Made by a program: the position numbers and the translations under genes. Under the pieces are notes generated by a model. That model was given only the letters and a program-made list of their open reading frames with translations, did no database searches and had not been told where the DNA came from. From CAIKMD01 sp036490955 (GTDB lineage: Bacteria > Pseudomonadota > Alphaproteobacteria > ATCC43930 > CGMCC-115725), in contig DASXCX010000080.1 in assembly GCA_036490955.1 (NCBI GenBank), positions 1 through 64,000 of the forward strand: DNA of 64,000 bases, written 5' to 3'. Below are positions 1 to 8,813 of the stretch, piece by piece (the first letter of the stretch is position 1; each line of letters starts with the position of its first letter).

Positions 1-57
1 CCTGGCGGCCCGCTGACGCAACGAAGGAGCAGTGCGTCGCCGTAGTGGCGCGCGGTC

Positions 58-1212
58 TTACGCTACGGCGTGCGTCAAATCCTTAAGCAACAACTCTGAA
101 GTGGCGTGGCTGACGTCGCTGCATCCGGTCAGAACCATGGCGACCTTCAGTTCTTCTCTAAGGATATCCAACATGTCTCGCACCCCTGATTCGCCCGCTG
201 CCCCCAATGCATATGCCCAAGCCCGCCCTACGAAGCAGGCCTTGGCACCGAGGCTCAACGCTTTCAACACGTCCAAGCCTGAGCGAATGCCGCCGTCCAT
301 GAAGACTGGAACTTTACCTTGAACCGCATCGACAACCTTCGGCAAGGCTCGAATGGTTGATGTCACGCTATCGAGCTGCCTGCCGCCGTGGTTTGACACC
401 AGAATCCCATCGACATTTGTCTGCACAGCGCGCTTGGCATCTTCTGGATCGAGAATGCCTTTCAAAATCATCCGTCCAGGAAAGATCGACCGTAACCACT
501 CGATATCTTTCCAGGTAGTCGACGCATCGAAATTTTCGTGGACAAATCTTCCATAGGAAACCCCCTTGGGCATCGCTCCGGCTATGGTGCCGAACTTCAG
601 CGGCCAGCCTTTCGTGACGATATCGAGAGCCCAGCGCGGATGAATCGCGCCTTGGGCGACGAATCCCAACATCCCGAGTAGCGTTGGGTCCTTCTCCATC
701 CCGTCGTGGACTTCGCTGTAACGCCGCCCGGGGGTCGCAAGATCCACGGTAAATACCAACACGTCCGAGCCCGCGGAAACGGATCGCTCGATCACGCTTT
801 TGACGAAACCGCGATCCTTGAGCATATAAAGCTGGAACCAAGGGGCGGCCCCAGTCTTTTGCGTGACCTCCTGCACGTCGCATACGCCCATGGTCGACAG
901 CGTAAACGGAACACCTACCGCTTTCGCCGCATTGGCCGCTTTGACTTCGCCGCGGCTCGAGTACATGCCAGCCATTCCGACGGGTCCGAGAATGACCGGG
1001 AGAGACAATTCCTGATCCCACAAATGAATTGACAAGTCGAGATGCGATTCATCCACCATCACACGCTGGCGCAATAGCGTGGCTTGCAGGTCCGCAATAT
1101 TCGCGCGCAGAGTGTTCTCCTGGTAAGAACCACCGCTGATATAGTCGTACAGGAAGCGGGGAAGTCTGGCTTCGCATCGTTTGCGGTAGTCATCAATGTC
1201 GGCAATGATCAT
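58..1212 (-). CDS. lldD: FMN-dependent L-lactate / 2-hydroxy-acid dehydrogenase
   Basis: Flavoenzyme of the L-lactate dehydrogenase / glycolate oxidase family. It oxidises a 2-hydroxy acid to the 2-keto acid, passing electrons to quinone or oxygen at the inner membrane. The 384-aa product is full length for the family. FMN-barrel landmarks are present: an active-site Lys in MILKGIL (about 251), the catalytic-His motif SNHGGRQLD (273-281, His 275), and the phosphate-binding stretch DGGIRSG to FVGRAW near 307-332. ATG at 1212 follows an AGGAG five bases upstream on the minus strand. It stands alone, with 368 noncoding bases upstream. Lactate is the default substrate; mandelate, glycolate or another 2-hydroxy acid cannot be excluded. 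Confidence 0.8.
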   Translation of the reverse strand: MIIADIDDYRKRCEARLPRFLYDYISGGSYQENTLRANIADLQATLLRQRVMVDESHLDLSIHLWDQELSLPVILGPVGMAGMYSSRGEVKAANAAKAVGVPFTLSTMGVCDVQEVTQKTGAAPWFQLYMLKDRGFVKSVIERSVSAGSDVLVFTVDLATPGRRYSEVHDGMEKDPTLLGMLGFVAQGAIHPRWALDIVTKGWPLKFGTIAGAMPKGVSYGRFVHENFDASTTWKDIEWLRSIFPGRMILKGILDPEDAKRAVQTNVDGILVSNHGGRQLDSVTSTIRALPKVVDAVQGKVPVFMDGGIRSGLDVLKALSLGAKACFVGRAWAYALGAAGESGVRDMLDILREELKVAMVLTGCSDVSHATSELLLKDLTHAVA

Positions 1213-1580
1213 GACATCTCCTGGAAGAACGGCTCAATTCATCAAGCGGATGGGCGCGGTTCTTCTAGTGAAAAAACGCGCCCGTCCCTTTTGATGCCAG
1301 GAGGGACTAAAAATACACGTGATGTCTTGGCGATTTTTGCCGTTATTTGCAGATCGCTGCGGCATAGAGCAGCAATTGAGGTCGCAATGCTATCTTCCTT
1401 TGGAAAGAGCTATGCCCGATCTTTACTTACGGCATAGGCGATAACGAGCCGATACAGCCGGCTATTGAGGTTCACTCAATCCGAAATGACCCTGGCGATG
1501 CGCGGCAACTCTGTGAACTGCCGAGGGCGGGCATGCTCCCGAAGGACACAAGCCCGGCCACGACAAAATAAAGACAGCGT
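1213..1580. other. intergenic stretch without a gene
   Basis: This 368-bp gap separates the 2-hydroxy-acid dehydrogenase from the tandem substrate-binding proteins. It is less GC-rich than its surroundings between about 1290 and 1450. I see no reading frame with a convincing start, no RNA fold and no clear repeat. It must contain the promoter of the dehydrogenase, but no boxes stand out. Confidence 0.5.
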
Positions 1581-2603
1581 CTATTTCCCGCTCACGTACT
1601 CGTTGGTGAAGATGGTGTCGTAGGATTTGAGCTTGTCGCTCGCGGGCAGGAAGCCGGCTTCGACATTGAGCTGATCCGCGGTCTCGAGCCCTTTGCCGTC
1701 GAGCACCGGCGCGAGCGGGGTCGATTCAAGCGTCACCTTGTACATGTCGTCGAGGACCTTCTGATCCGTGATGCGCGTGCGCTTGCCGAGCATCTCGGTC
1801 GTCTCCTTCGGGTGGTCGTGGATGAAGGCAGCGGCTTTCACCAGCGCCTGGCCCATCTTCACGCAGAGCGACTTGTGGTCGACGCAGGTCTGCTTCTTGA
1901 CGAGGACCACATTGGCGTCGACATGCGTAAGCCAAGGCGGATCGACCGGGTTCGCGGTGGTGCCGTCGGCGACGATGACCGCGCCTTGGTCCTGCACGAC
2001 TTGCTCGACCACCGGCGGGCCGACGGAAGCGCCGTCGACGGCGCCGGTCTGCATCGCGCCCGGCGTCTCGGGCGGGACGATCGCCGAGACGACGAGATCG
2101 TTCTGAGGATCGAGCCCGCCAACCCGGGCGATTGCATTGAGATAGGAATGCGGGATGGTCTGGATGCCGCCGACCGCGAATTTCAGCCCCTTTAAAATCT
2201 TCGCGCGCTCGGCGAGAGGCGCTTTGGGATCGAAATGCCGCGCCTCCGCGGCTTTCTTGCTAAGCACGACCCAGAAGCCGCTGCGGTCATAGGTGTTGGC
2301 GATGCCGATGATCGGCTGGTTGCGGGCGGCGGCGCGCGTCAGCGTGACGCCCGAAGCATTGGCGAAATCCATCGAGCCCGCGATCACGGCGTTGGTCGAG
2401 CCGATACCGGTGATGACTTGCTCGGAGACGTCGAGCCCGACCTCTTTGTAGATGCCGGCATCCTGGGCGATCCAGGACGAGGCGAAGATCGGCGCGATCG
2501 CCGGAAAGGCCATGCTGGTCTTTTCGACATCGGCACGCGCCGGCAAGGCCGCGGCGAGGCCCGTCAGGAGCAAAGCGCCCGCTAAATAACGGCTTCTTGG
2601 CAT
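1581..2603 (-). CDS. ABC transporter substrate-binding protein, NMT1/TauA type (copy 1 of tandem pair)
   Basis: Periplasmic solute-binding protein of the NitT/TauT class, 340 aa. ATG 2603 is preferred over upstream in-frame ATGs because a GGGGGAG ribosome site precedes it and it opens directly with a Sec signal peptide ending at about LPARA/D (residue 24). The mature part shows the class pattern AQDAGIYKEVGLDV followed by NAVIAGSMDF. It carries a cysteine pair in QTCVDHKSLC, shared with the neighbour at 2722 and the protein at 52823, which could form a disulfide. It is strongly similar along its length to the next gene, so the two are a tandem duplication. No ATPase or permease gene is adjacent. 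Substrate unknown; the class binds sulfonates, nitrate, thiamine precursors or aromatics. Confidence 0.82.
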   Translation of the reverse strand: MPRSRYLAGALLLTGLAAALPARADVEKTSMAFPAIAPIFASSWIAQDAGIYKEVGLDVSEQVITGIGSTNAVIAGSMDFANASGVTLTRAAARNQPIIGIANTYDRSGFWVVLSKKAAEARHFDPKAPLAERAKILKGLKFAVGGIQTIPHSYLNAIARVGGLDPQNDLVVSAIVPPETPGAMQTGAVDGASVGPPVVEQVVQDQGAVIVADGTTANPVDPPWLTHVDANVVLVKKQTCVDHKSLCVKMGQALVKAAAFIHDHPKETTEMLGKRTRITDQKVLDDMYKVTLESTPLAPVLDGKGLETADQLNVEAGFLPASDKLKSYDTIFTNEYVSGK

Positions 2604-2721
2604 TCGTGTTTTCTCCCCCTCATCGCGGCCGGTCTGGTCCGGCCGGAGCCCGCGCAAGATGCCCATCTTTCGCGCTCGCGACAAGTCCGAAGATGGGCGG
2701 GGAGATGAACCAATCAACCCG

Positions 2722-3738
2722 CTATTTCAGGTACTCGTTCGTGAAGATGTTGTCGTAGGATTTGAGCTTCTCGTCGGCCGGCAGGAAACCCGCTTCGACA
2801 TTGAGCTGATCGGCGGTCTCGAGCCCCTTGGCGTCGAGCACCGGTGCGAGCGGCGTCGCCGCCACCGTCACCTCATAGGTTCTTTCAAGGACATCGGGAT
2901 CGGTGATATTCAGCCGCTTGCCGAGGATTTTCTTGGTCTCGTCCGCATGCTGATGGATGTAAGCCGCGGCCTTTACCATCGCCTGGCCCATCTTTTGGCA
3001 CAGCGAGCGACGATCGGCGCAGGTTTGCTTGCGCACCAGGATCACATTCGCGTCGACGTGGCTGAGCCAGGGCGGATCGACGGGATTGCCCATCGTTCCA
3101 TCGGCCAGGACGACGGCGAAATTGTTCTGCAGCAATTGCTCGACCACCGGCGGGCCGATCGAGGCGCCGTCGATCGCACCGGCTTGCATCGAGCCCATCG
3201 TCTCTTGTGGTGTGATGCCGGCGCGGACGATGTCCTTGTCGGAGTCGAGGCCGCCGGCTTTCGCGATCGCCTTGGCATAGGAATCGGGGATGGCTTGGAT
3301 GCCGCCGACCGCGAAGCGCAACCCTTTCATCAGCTTCGCGCGTTCGGCGAGTGGTGCTTTGGGGTCGAAATGCCGCTCGTCGGCGATCGATTTCTTGATC
3401 ACGATCCAGAAGCCGCTGCGATCGTAGGTGTTGGCGATGCCGATCACCGGCTGCTGGCGCGCCGTCGCGCGCGTCAGCGTAACGCCGGACGAGCTTGAGA
3501 AATCGATCGAGCCGGCGATCACCGCATTGGCCGAGCCGATGCCTTGGATGACCTGCTCTTTCACATCGAGGCCCTGCTCTTTGTAGATGCCGGCATCTTG
3601 CGCGACGTACAGCGAGGTAAAGATCGAGGCGACGGCGGGCAAGGCCAGGGTCGCGTTTTCGATCTCGGCAGCGGGGGCGGCACCGCCGGCGGCGCATAAA
3701 GCGACAAGCGATCCGGCGAGATGACGGAATCCAAGCAT
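2722..3738 (-). CDS. ABC transporter substrate-binding protein, NMT1/TauA type (copy 2 of tandem pair)
   Basis: Paralogue of the gene at 1581 (338 aa), transcribed first. The start at 3738 is chosen because GGAGG lies just upstream and a signal peptide follows immediately (cleavage after PAAA, about residue 23). Shared blocks with copy 1 include AQDAGIYKEQGLDV, GIANTYDRSGFW, HFDPKAPLAERAK, VGGIQ, NPVDPPWL and the cysteine pair QTCADRRSLC. This protein and copy 1 differ mainly in the signal peptide and scattered surface positions, which suggests a fairly recent duplication with possible shift of ligand. No permease or ATP-binding component is encoded nearby. It may feed a transporter encoded elsewhere or act as a sensor. 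Substrate unknown. Confidence 0.82.
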   Translation of the reverse strand: MLGFRHLAGSLVALCAAGGAAPAAEIENATLALPAVASIFTSLYVAQDAGIYKEQGLDVKEQVIQGIGSANAVIAGSIDFSSSSGVTLTRATARQQPVIGIANTYDRSGFWIVIKKSIADERHFDPKAPLAERAKLMKGLRFAVGGIQAIPDSYAKAIAKAGGLDSDKDIVRAGITPQETMGSMQAGAIDGASIGPPVVEQLLQNNFAVVLADGTMGNPVDPPWLSHVDANVILVRKQTCADRRSLCQKMGQAMVKAAAYIHQHADETKKILGKRLNITDPDVLERTYEVTVAATPLAPVLDAKGLETADQLNVEAGFLPADEKLKSYDNIFTNEYLK

Positions 3739-3825
3739 CAGCAAGTCCTCCCTCGTACGGTGTTTATCTTTATGAGTTGAGGAAAGGATGCCTTGATTCC
3801 ACTGGGCGGACAAGGCTTAAAGCGG

Positions 3826-5439
3826 TCAGGCGAGCTTGCCGCGGATCACTGGCACCAGCAAATGGGAATCATAGCGGCCGCCGCAATTGATGCTGTGCGT
3901 GCCGCGGTTCACGGTGCGCTTGTGCTTGAAGGCAGGGTATTTCGCGGCGTCGGTGCCGAGCACGGCGAGTTCGAGCCGCGATCCTGCTTCGAACCAGGTG
4001 CTCGACGGCAAGATTTCGATTTCGACCGGCACGATCTCGCCGGCGGCAATTTTCTCGATCTTGTCGTGCGTGTGGTATGGCCGCGACGGTCGGCTTCTCG
4101 TTGCGTCGAGCGCGCGATGCGAGACGCGCAGCCAGCCCTTGGCAACGGCGTCTTTCTCATAGCCGTTGTAGCCGCAGAAAAAGACCTCCTTGCCCTTCGC
4201 GGTGAACTTGCGCAACACGACGAAAAGATCGAGGTCGTCACCTTCCGACGTGCTGATCCAGAGCCGCAGCTTGGTCTCGCCGGTGAGCTCGACGGCTTCG
4301 TTGAAGCGGAACGAGAACGTTGCGCGGGCTTTCTTGGGGTCTTTCCTGAGCTCGTAGGTGGCGACGGATTCCGTGGCGGGCGGCGCGGGGACGAGCGCTT
4401 TGTTGGCGGCATCGAGATAGAGCGGCGTGTGCTGGGTATTCGGCAGCGGCCATTGCTGTTCGTAACGCAGCTCATGTTGGTAATAGGTTTTGCGCAGCTC
4501 GATGCGCACCGGCGGAATCTCATTCCAGCCATTGTCGTGGCCTTTGACGAAATGATCGAGGAAGCGCTTCTGTGTCGCGAGCGCTTCGGCGCTGTAATAG
4601 GTCTCCCATTTTTTTCGGCCATGGGTATAGAGCCATTTTTGCCGCGTGCCGATACGCGCGAAGGCCTCGAAGGATCCGCGCGTATGAAGGCCCTGGTCAG
4701 ACCAGCTCGCGCAGACCAAGGCCGGCACCTCGATCTCCTCGAGCGCGGCCTGCTTGTCGCGCCAGTAATCGTCGATCAGGGGATGGCGGATGCGATCGGC
4801 GAGGAAATCCTCGCCCATGGCGAATTTTCGATTGCGGCCGCGCTTCATACGGTTTTTCCACCAGATCGGGACGAAGCCGGTCTCGGGGATGCCACCTTGG
4901 AATGCGAATTCGCGGTAGAGATCGCTGACGCCCTCCCAAGGCACGATCGCCTTCAGATGCGGCGGCCGCAGCGGCGCGACGCGCCATTGCGACATCGCGA
5001 GATAGGAGACGCCGGAAAGCGCGACGCCGCCCTCGCACCAGCTTTGCGCCGCCGCCCATTCGATCAGATCGTAGTAATCCTCGGCATCCCGATCGCTCAG
5101 CACGCCGGCGCGGCCTTCGGATTTGTGCATGCCGCGCACATCGGCCTGCATCACGGCATAGCCGGCGCGCACCCAGTAGAAAGGGTCGGGGGCCTCGAAG
5201 CCGGTATAACGCGAGATGTTGATGTCGCCGAAGCGCACGCCGGCAAGCCACATGAAGAAATTGCCGATACGGTCGGGCAATTTGTCCTTACCGTAGGGCG
5301 TGACCGACATCAGCACCGGCACGCGTTTGCCGTCGGCGGGGCGGAAGACATTCGCGCTGAGCTTCATGCCGTCGCGCATCGGCACGACGACGTCGCGCTC
5401 GAAGAGGATACCGGCGGCGCGCAGCTCGCTATCGTTCAT
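3826..5439 (-). CDS. CocE/NonD-family serine hydrolase (X-Pro dipeptidyl-peptidase-like)
   Basis: Serine hydrolase of the CocE/NonD family, 537 aa. These enzymes hydrolyse esters, amides or acyl-peptides, usually in the cytoplasm. An N-terminal alpha/beta hydrolase domain (about 20-330) carries the nucleophile region ALSGVSYLAMSQW, a candidate acid in SWSDQGLHTRG and a candidate catalytic His in YTHGRKKWE. The C-terminal jelly-roll domain (about 340-535) is typical of the family. The start at 5439 overlaps the stop of the upstream substrate-binding protein by ATGA, so the two are translationally coupled; longer in-frame extensions cross that gene and were rejected. The coupling suggests the hydrolase acts on the imported ligand or its derivative, which remains unidentified. 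Confidence 0.82.
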   Translation of the reverse strand: MNDSELRAAGILFERDVVVPMRDGMKLSANVFRPADGKRVPVLMSVTPYGKDKLPDRIGNFFMWLAGVRFGDINISRYTGFEAPDPFYWVRAGYAVMQADVRGMHKSEGRAGVLSDRDAEDYYDLIEWAAAQSWCEGGVALSGVSYLAMSQWRVAPLRPPHLKAIVPWEGVSDLYREFAFQGGIPETGFVPIWWKNRMKRGRNRKFAMGEDFLADRIRHPLIDDYWRDKQAALEEIEVPALVCASWSDQGLHTRGSFEAFARIGTRQKWLYTHGRKKWETYYSAEALATQKRFLDHFVKGHDNGWNEIPPVRIELRKTYYQHELRYEQQWPLPNTQHTPLYLDAANKALVPAPPATESVATYELRKDPKKARATFSFRFNEAVELTGETKLRLWISTSEGDDLDLFVVLRKFTAKGKEVFFCGYNGYEKDAVAKGWLRVSHRALDATRSRPSRPYHTHDKIEKIAAGEIVPVEIEILPSSTWFEAGSRLELAVLGTDAAKYPAFKHKRTVNRGTHSINCGGRYDSHLLVPVIRGKLA

Positions 5440-6368
5440 GGCGCAATCAGGCTCGCCGGATCGATATCGTGCTCGATGAGACCCTGCTGGCGCATCGTGG
5501 TGACCCAGAATTGCAGCCCTTCGGGTTTCACCGGCACTTCCAGACCCGAGGGGATCTTCAGCGTCGCGGCCGCTTCCGGCGGCAGCTTGGTATGGGCGGC
5601 GATGGCCGCGCGCACCGCTGCGGCGTTGCTGGGATCGTTGATGAAGGTGATCGCCTCGGCCATGGAAGCGCGGAGTTCCGCGAGTGGCTCTCGGTTTTCT
5701 GCCGCCCAGGCGCGCGTCGTCGCATAGAGCACTGGGATAGTGCCGGCCGGGACCGCGGCTTCGAAATCGCCCATTGGATAGCCGACACCGCTTTGCACAA
5801 TGCGGCTGTAGAACGGCTCGACCGGCACCGCGGCGTCGACCAGGCCGCTTTTCAGCGCATCGCCCATCTGGCGCAACTGCACTTCGAGCCATTGCACCTT
5901 CGTGTCGTCACCGCCGGCCTTGCGCACCCAATCGCGCACCAGCACCTCGAAGATGCCGCCGAGGCTCGGCAAACCGACTTTGTGTCCCATCAGGTCGCGG
6001 GTCTCTTTGAGACCGCTGCCGGTGCGTCCGACGATCTGTCCATCGGCGGCGGAGGGATAGGCGGCGGTATTGGCAACGGCGACCAGATCGATGCCTTGCT
6101 CATGCGCCTGGACCAGCACCGTGGCGGTCGGCGCCGCGAGCTGCACCGAGCCTGACACCAGCGCCGGCGGCATGACCGCACCGCTTTGCGCCGGCGTGAA
6201 TTCGACGTCGAGCTCGTGCTTCTCGAGGATGCCCTGATCCTTGGCGACGAACATCGCGGCGAAAGACGCCGAGGCATTGTGCATGAAGGTTATCTTGGTC
6301 GCGGCGAAACTGGGCGGAGCGGTTGCCGCGATCAGCACGGCGACCGCTAATGGAGCGATGCGACGCAT
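5436..6368 (-). CDS. ABC transporter substrate-binding protein, NMT1-like
   Basis: Periplasmic solute-binding protein of 310 aa. A Sec signal peptide (MRRIAPLAVAVLIA, cleaved near SFA/A at about 23) precedes a two-lobe fold with FVAKDQGILEKHELDVEF and a phosphate-like loop in GSVQLAAPTAT. It lacks the cysteine pair found in the 1581/2722 proteins and is a different subgroup. Its stop overlaps the start of the downstream CocE/NonD hydrolase (ATGA), which implies co-expression of binding and hydrolysis functions. GGAGGAAAC precedes ATG 6368 on the minus strand. As with the other binding proteins here, no membrane permease or ATPase gene accompanies it. Ligand unknown. Confidence 0.78.
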   Translation of the reverse strand: MRRIAPLAVAVLIAATAPPSFAATKITFMHNASASFAAMFVAKDQGILEKHELDVEFTPAQSGAVMPPALVSGSVQLAAPTATVLVQAHEQGIDLVAVANTAAYPSAADGQIVGRTGSGLKETRDLMGHKVGLPSLGGIFEVLVRDWVRKAGGDDTKVQWLEVQLRQMGDALKSGLVDAAVPVEPFYSRIVQSGVGYPMGDFEAAVPAGTIPVLYATTRAWAAENREPLAELRASMAEAITFINDPSNAAAVRAAIAAHTKLPPEAAATLKIPSGLEVPVKPEGLQFWVTTMRQQGLIEHDIDPASLIAP

Positions 6369-6403
6369 TCGTTTCCTCCAGCATTACACCGACCCTAACA
6401 CGC

Positions 6404-6476
6404 CGTTGCGAGGAGCGCAGCGCCGAAGCAATCCAGGGCGTCGCATGGAATTCTGGATTGTTTGCTCGCCATGACG
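6404..6476. repeat. palindromic intergenic repeat (REP/RPE-like)
   Basis: A 73-bp imperfect palindrome in the gap between a substrate-binding protein gene and coxM. The arms read as GCGAGGAGCGCAGCGCCGAA on the left and a degenerate complement ending TTTGCTCGCCATGACG on the right. An inner 8-bp inverted pair CAATCCAG (6429-6436) / CTGGATTG (6453-6460) brackets a short loop. From memory it resembles the dispersed intergenic palindromes of Bradyrhizobium and Rhodopseudomonas. It is seen once here, so dispersal in this genome is inferred. Confidence 0.6.
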
Positions 6477-6494
6477 TCAACCGGCAAAACGAAA

Positions 6495-6520
6495 GAGGGC
6501 GTCTCTTGCGAGACGCCCTC
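6495..6520 (-). terminator. rho-independent terminator after coxM
   Basis: Perfect 11-bp stem GAGGGCGTCTC / GAGACGCCCTC with a 4-base loop. On the minus strand it is followed by a T-rich tail (TTTCGTTTT). It lies 24 bases past the coxM stop, at the right place to end the coxG-coxS-coxM transcript. Confidence 0.75.
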
Positions 6521-6543
6521 TTACGCAGATTAGCCGGGTCGGC

Positions 6544-7338
6544 TCAGCCGCAGGCTTGGACCGCGCGGCGCGCCATCACATTGACGAGGTGCGCGCGATA
6601 TTCGGCGCTCGCATGGATGTCGGAGTTGAGACCGGCATCGGGCTGCTTGATGTCCTTGATCGCGTCCGGCGAGAAGTTCTTCGACAACGCCGTTTCCATG
6701 TCCTTCTGACGGAAGGCGCAGGCGCCGGCACCGGTAACGCCGACACGGACATTGTTGCCGGTCTTGGCGACGAACACGCCGACGATCGCATAGCGCGAAG
6801 CCGGGTTCGGGAATTTCATATAGGCGGACTTCTCGGGGATCGGGAAGCTGATCGCCGTGATGAGTTCGCTTGGCTCGAGGGCGGTCTCGAAGAGTCCCTT
6901 GAAGAAATCGTCGGCCGCGATCTCGCGCTTATTGGTGATGATGGTTGCGTTGAGCGCGAGCACGCTCGACGGATAATCCGCCGCCGGATCGCTGTTGGCG
7001 ATCGAGCCGCCGCAAGTGCCGCGATGGCGCACGGCCGGATCACCGATATGGCCGGCGAGATGGGCGAGGCCCGGGATCGACTGCTTCACGACGTCGGAAT
7101 TGGCGACATCGAAATGCCGCGTCATCGCGCCGATGACGATGGCATTGCCTTCCTTCTTGATGCCCTTGAGCTCGGCAATCTTACCGAGATCGACGACGTC
7201 GGAGGGCTTGGCGAGACGCTGTTTCAGGGTCGGGAGCAGCGTCATGCCGCCGGCCATGACCTTGCCTTCCTCGACGCCGGAGACGAGCTTGGAGGCCTCG
7301 TCGACGCTCTTCGCTTGGTGGTAGTTGAAATTATACAT
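6544..7338 (-). CDS. coxM: FAD-binding medium subunit of a molybdenum hydroxylase (CoxM-like)
   Basis: Medium (FAD) subunit of a xanthine-oxidase-family hydroxylase, 264 aa, a little shorter than CoxM of CO dehydrogenase (about 288). It transfers electrons from the iron-sulfur subunit to FAD. Visible motifs are the FAD loop AGGMTLLPTLKQR (about 30-42) and TCGGSIANSDPAADYP (about 108-123), the counterpart of the family TxGGxxAxADPxxD segment. The C-terminal CO-dehydrogenase flavoprotein domain follows. It lies 10 bases after coxS and shares its operon. The expected molybdopterin large subunit (CoxL, about 800 aa) is absent on both sides, so the true substrate (CO, purine, aldehyde or other heterocycle) cannot be inferred and the gene symbol marks family only. 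Confidence 0.85.
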   Translation of the reverse strand: MYNFNYHQAKSVDEASKLVSGVEEGKVMAGGMTLLPTLKQRLAKPSDVVDLGKIAELKGIKKEGNAIVIGAMTRHFDVANSDVVKQSIPGLAHLAGHIGDPAVRHRGTCGGSIANSDPAADYPSSVLALNATIITNKREIAADDFFKGLFETALEPSELITAISFPIPEKSAYMKFPNPASRYAIVGVFVAKTGNNVRVGVTGAGACAFRQKDMETALSKNFSPDAIKDIKQPDAGLNSDIHASAEYRAHLVNVMARRAVQACG

Positions 7339-7348
7339 GGCCGCCCCC

Positions 7349-7819
<471 letters not shown>

Positions 7820-7948
7820 TCGTCGTCCTCCCTCATACTCAGGCGCCCATCTCTTGGGCGAACTCAGGCGCCCATCCCCGGACGCCCTGCGCACGACCGA
7901 GTTTCGTGTCCAGCGGCGCTTCGGTCAAGCGGCCAAGCGCTGCTTTCT

Positions 7949-8671
7949 TCAATGATTGAACCACCATAGCAGCGCGAGCACGACGATGGCGAGGAGACTG
8001 ACCCAGACCATCGGCGAAAGACGCTTGCTCTCGCTGCCGGGCGCGCTCGAGGGCGGCGTGCGGTCGGGTGGCGGCATGTCGACCGAGCCGCCGGGCGGCG
8101 GCGGTGTGACCGCGACGGCGACCGGCGGCGCTTCCGCGGCAGTGCCCGCATCGCCCGCGGGCATGGACGTGCTTGGCGCGGCCGCGGAGGGTGCTGCCGC
8201 TGTGGCAGGCGTGGTGGCGGCAGGTGCGCTGCCGGCGACGACGAGTTGCGCGAATTTCGCGAAGAAATTTTCGGCCATCTGGCGCGCGGTCGCATCGATG
8301 AGCCGCGACCCGATTTGCGCGAGCTTGCCGCCGACATTCGCCTCGACGGTGTAGCTCAGCTTCGTGCCGTCGCCGTCGTCGGTGAGCTTCACGGTGGCGC
8401 CGCCTTTGGCGAAGCCGGCCGGGCCGCCGGTGCCTTCGCCCATGATCTTGTAGCCGTTCGGCGGGTCGCGATCGGAGATCGTGACCTTGCCGCCGAAGCG
8501 CGCGCTCACGGGTCCGACCTTGGCGCGCACCGTCGCGCTCATCTCGGTGTCGGAATGCTTGGTGATCGTCTCGCAGCCCGGGATCGCCTGTTTCAGGATC
8601 TCGGGATCGTTGAGCGCGTCCCATACTTTTTGGCGCGGCGCCGCAATGCGGTATTCGCCGGTCATATCCAT
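7949..8671 (-). CDS. coxG: CoxG-like SRPBCC protein with C-terminal membrane anchor
   Basis: CO dehydrogenase subunit G family (SRPBCC/START-like fold), 240 aa. CoxG proteins help recruit or mature Mo-hydroxylases at the membrane. Residues about 1-150 match the fold (MDMTGEYRIAAP, then ILKQAIPGCE). A long Ala/Pro/Thr-rich linker (about 155-215) follows, and the last 20 residues form a transmembrane helix (WVSLLAIVVLALLWWF). ATG 8671 is chosen because it begins the conserved domain. It is the first gene of the coxG-coxS-coxM group, and its presence supports a genuine Mo-hydroxylase locus despite the missing large subunit. Confidence 0.85.
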   Translation of the reverse strand: MDMTGEYRIAAPRQKVWDALNDPEILKQAIPGCETITKHSDTEMSATVRAKVGPVSARFGGKVTISDRDPPNGYKIMGEGTGGPAGFAKGGATVKLTDDGDGTKLSYTVEANVGGKLAQIGSRLIDATARQMAENFFAKFAQLVVAGSAPAATTPATAAAPSAAAPSTSMPAGDAGTAAEAPPVAVAVTPPPPGGSVDMPPPDRTPPSSAPGSESKRLSPMVWVSLLAIVVLALLWWFNH

Positions 8672-8813
8672 CGTAAATGCCTCCGCCTTACAGCGCGCGA
8701 AATTATGGTGAGCGACCGTAGCGCTCGACCTACCGATGGGCAAGCAAACGGGGCCTGTTCTCGCCGCATGCGTGCATGCGTGAAACGCGCCTCCGCCGAA
8801 ACGCGAAGCGCCA

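Noticed and set aside
3793..5727. Long plus-strand open frame opposite the CocE/NonD hydrolase gene
   Set aside because: It is the antisense shadow of a GC-rich gene with codon-position bias. The minus strand has catalytic motifs and a coupled start.
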